From Diphasiastrum complanatum (taxonomy: Eukaryota > Streptophyta > Lycopodiopsida > Lycopodiales > Lycopodiaceae), in NCBI GenBank assembly GCA_029204225.1, contig CM055092.1, positions 73,694,857 to 73,758,856 of the forward strand: 64,000 bases of DNA, given 5' to 3'. Within the stretch, counting starts at the first letter, position 1, and each line of letters opens with the position of its first letter. Positions 63,896-64,000 of the stretch are shown here, in pieces. Under the pieces are notes generated by a model. That model was not told the origin of the DNA and searched no databases. It saw only the letters and a list, made by a program, of their open reading frames with translations. The position numbers and the translations under genes are program-made.

Positions 63896-64000
63896 CTGAA
63901 ATAACATAATAAGATGTGATTTTAAAAAGGACAAAAGAAGCCACACACAAATTTGACATATTTTGGAAATAGCAGCATATTTTAAAGTTGAAGCTTTGAA

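Overview
The window looks like nuclear DNA of a land plant with a large, retrotransposon-packed genome and very long introns. A fern or a gymnosperm would fit, but the sequence does not settle the taxon. The evidence is nested Ty3/gypsy, Ty1/copia and L1-type LINE insertions, plant-style tRNA-iMet primer sites (TGGTATCAGAGC), CT and TA microsatellites, and spliced exons with GT-AG borders. Nothing bacterial is present: no operons, no CRISPR, no Shine-Dalgarno sites.

Only one host gene was found. Four consecutive internal exons lie on the minus strand (63821-63895, 29794-29850, 28996-29062, 3334-3459). They join without a frame break and encode part of a protein disulfide isomerase of the plant PDI-C group (PDIL5-3/PDIL5-4, with an ERV41/ERGIC-type region). 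Their introns are 33,970, 731 and 25,536 bp, so essentially the whole window is intron of this gene. The first exons lie to the right of the window and the last exons to the left.

Intron 3 and the part beyond exon 3334-3459 (1-28995) hold family B copy 1 (1-2693, minus), family A copy 1 (3951-~7667, plus), a rearranged segment at 8883-18207, a Ty1/copia element at 18555-21324 with TSD TATCC, and a complete family A element at 22615-26455 with TSD GCCAG. The rearranged segment consists of a split family B element around a Ty3/gypsy element, which itself carries a solo LTR. Families A and B are related non-autonomous Ty3/gypsy-like elements. They have a gag, a retropepsin, an integrase C-terminus and a chromodomain-like tail, but no reverse transcriptase in any copy. 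Where RT, RNase H and most of integrase should be, copies carry a long tryptophan-rich open frame of unknown nature (ORF-X).

Intron 1 (29851-63820) holds, left to right: an old copia gag split by a copia element (31243-36711, TSD TCTAT); four LINE copies (~37.9-40.0, 40.0-44.3, 44.6-48.8 and 55.3-58.3 kb); family B copy 3 (50541-55278); an unexplained GC-rich stretch with two convergent ORFs, an 85-bp tandem repeat, clustered palindromes and a TA run (58.25-60.33 kb); and a decayed minus-strand gypsy pol (~60.95-62.35 kb). A ~165-bp tandem duplication next to the first exon has copied its splice donor.

All mobile-element reading frames carry stops, frameshifts or deletions, so none looks autonomous. 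The points most worth a second look are ORF-X, the AGTTA...TAACT LTR ends, the 70-80-bp leader repeats, the hairpin between the two LINE ORFs, the permuted 9.3-kb segment, and the giant-intron PDI gene.
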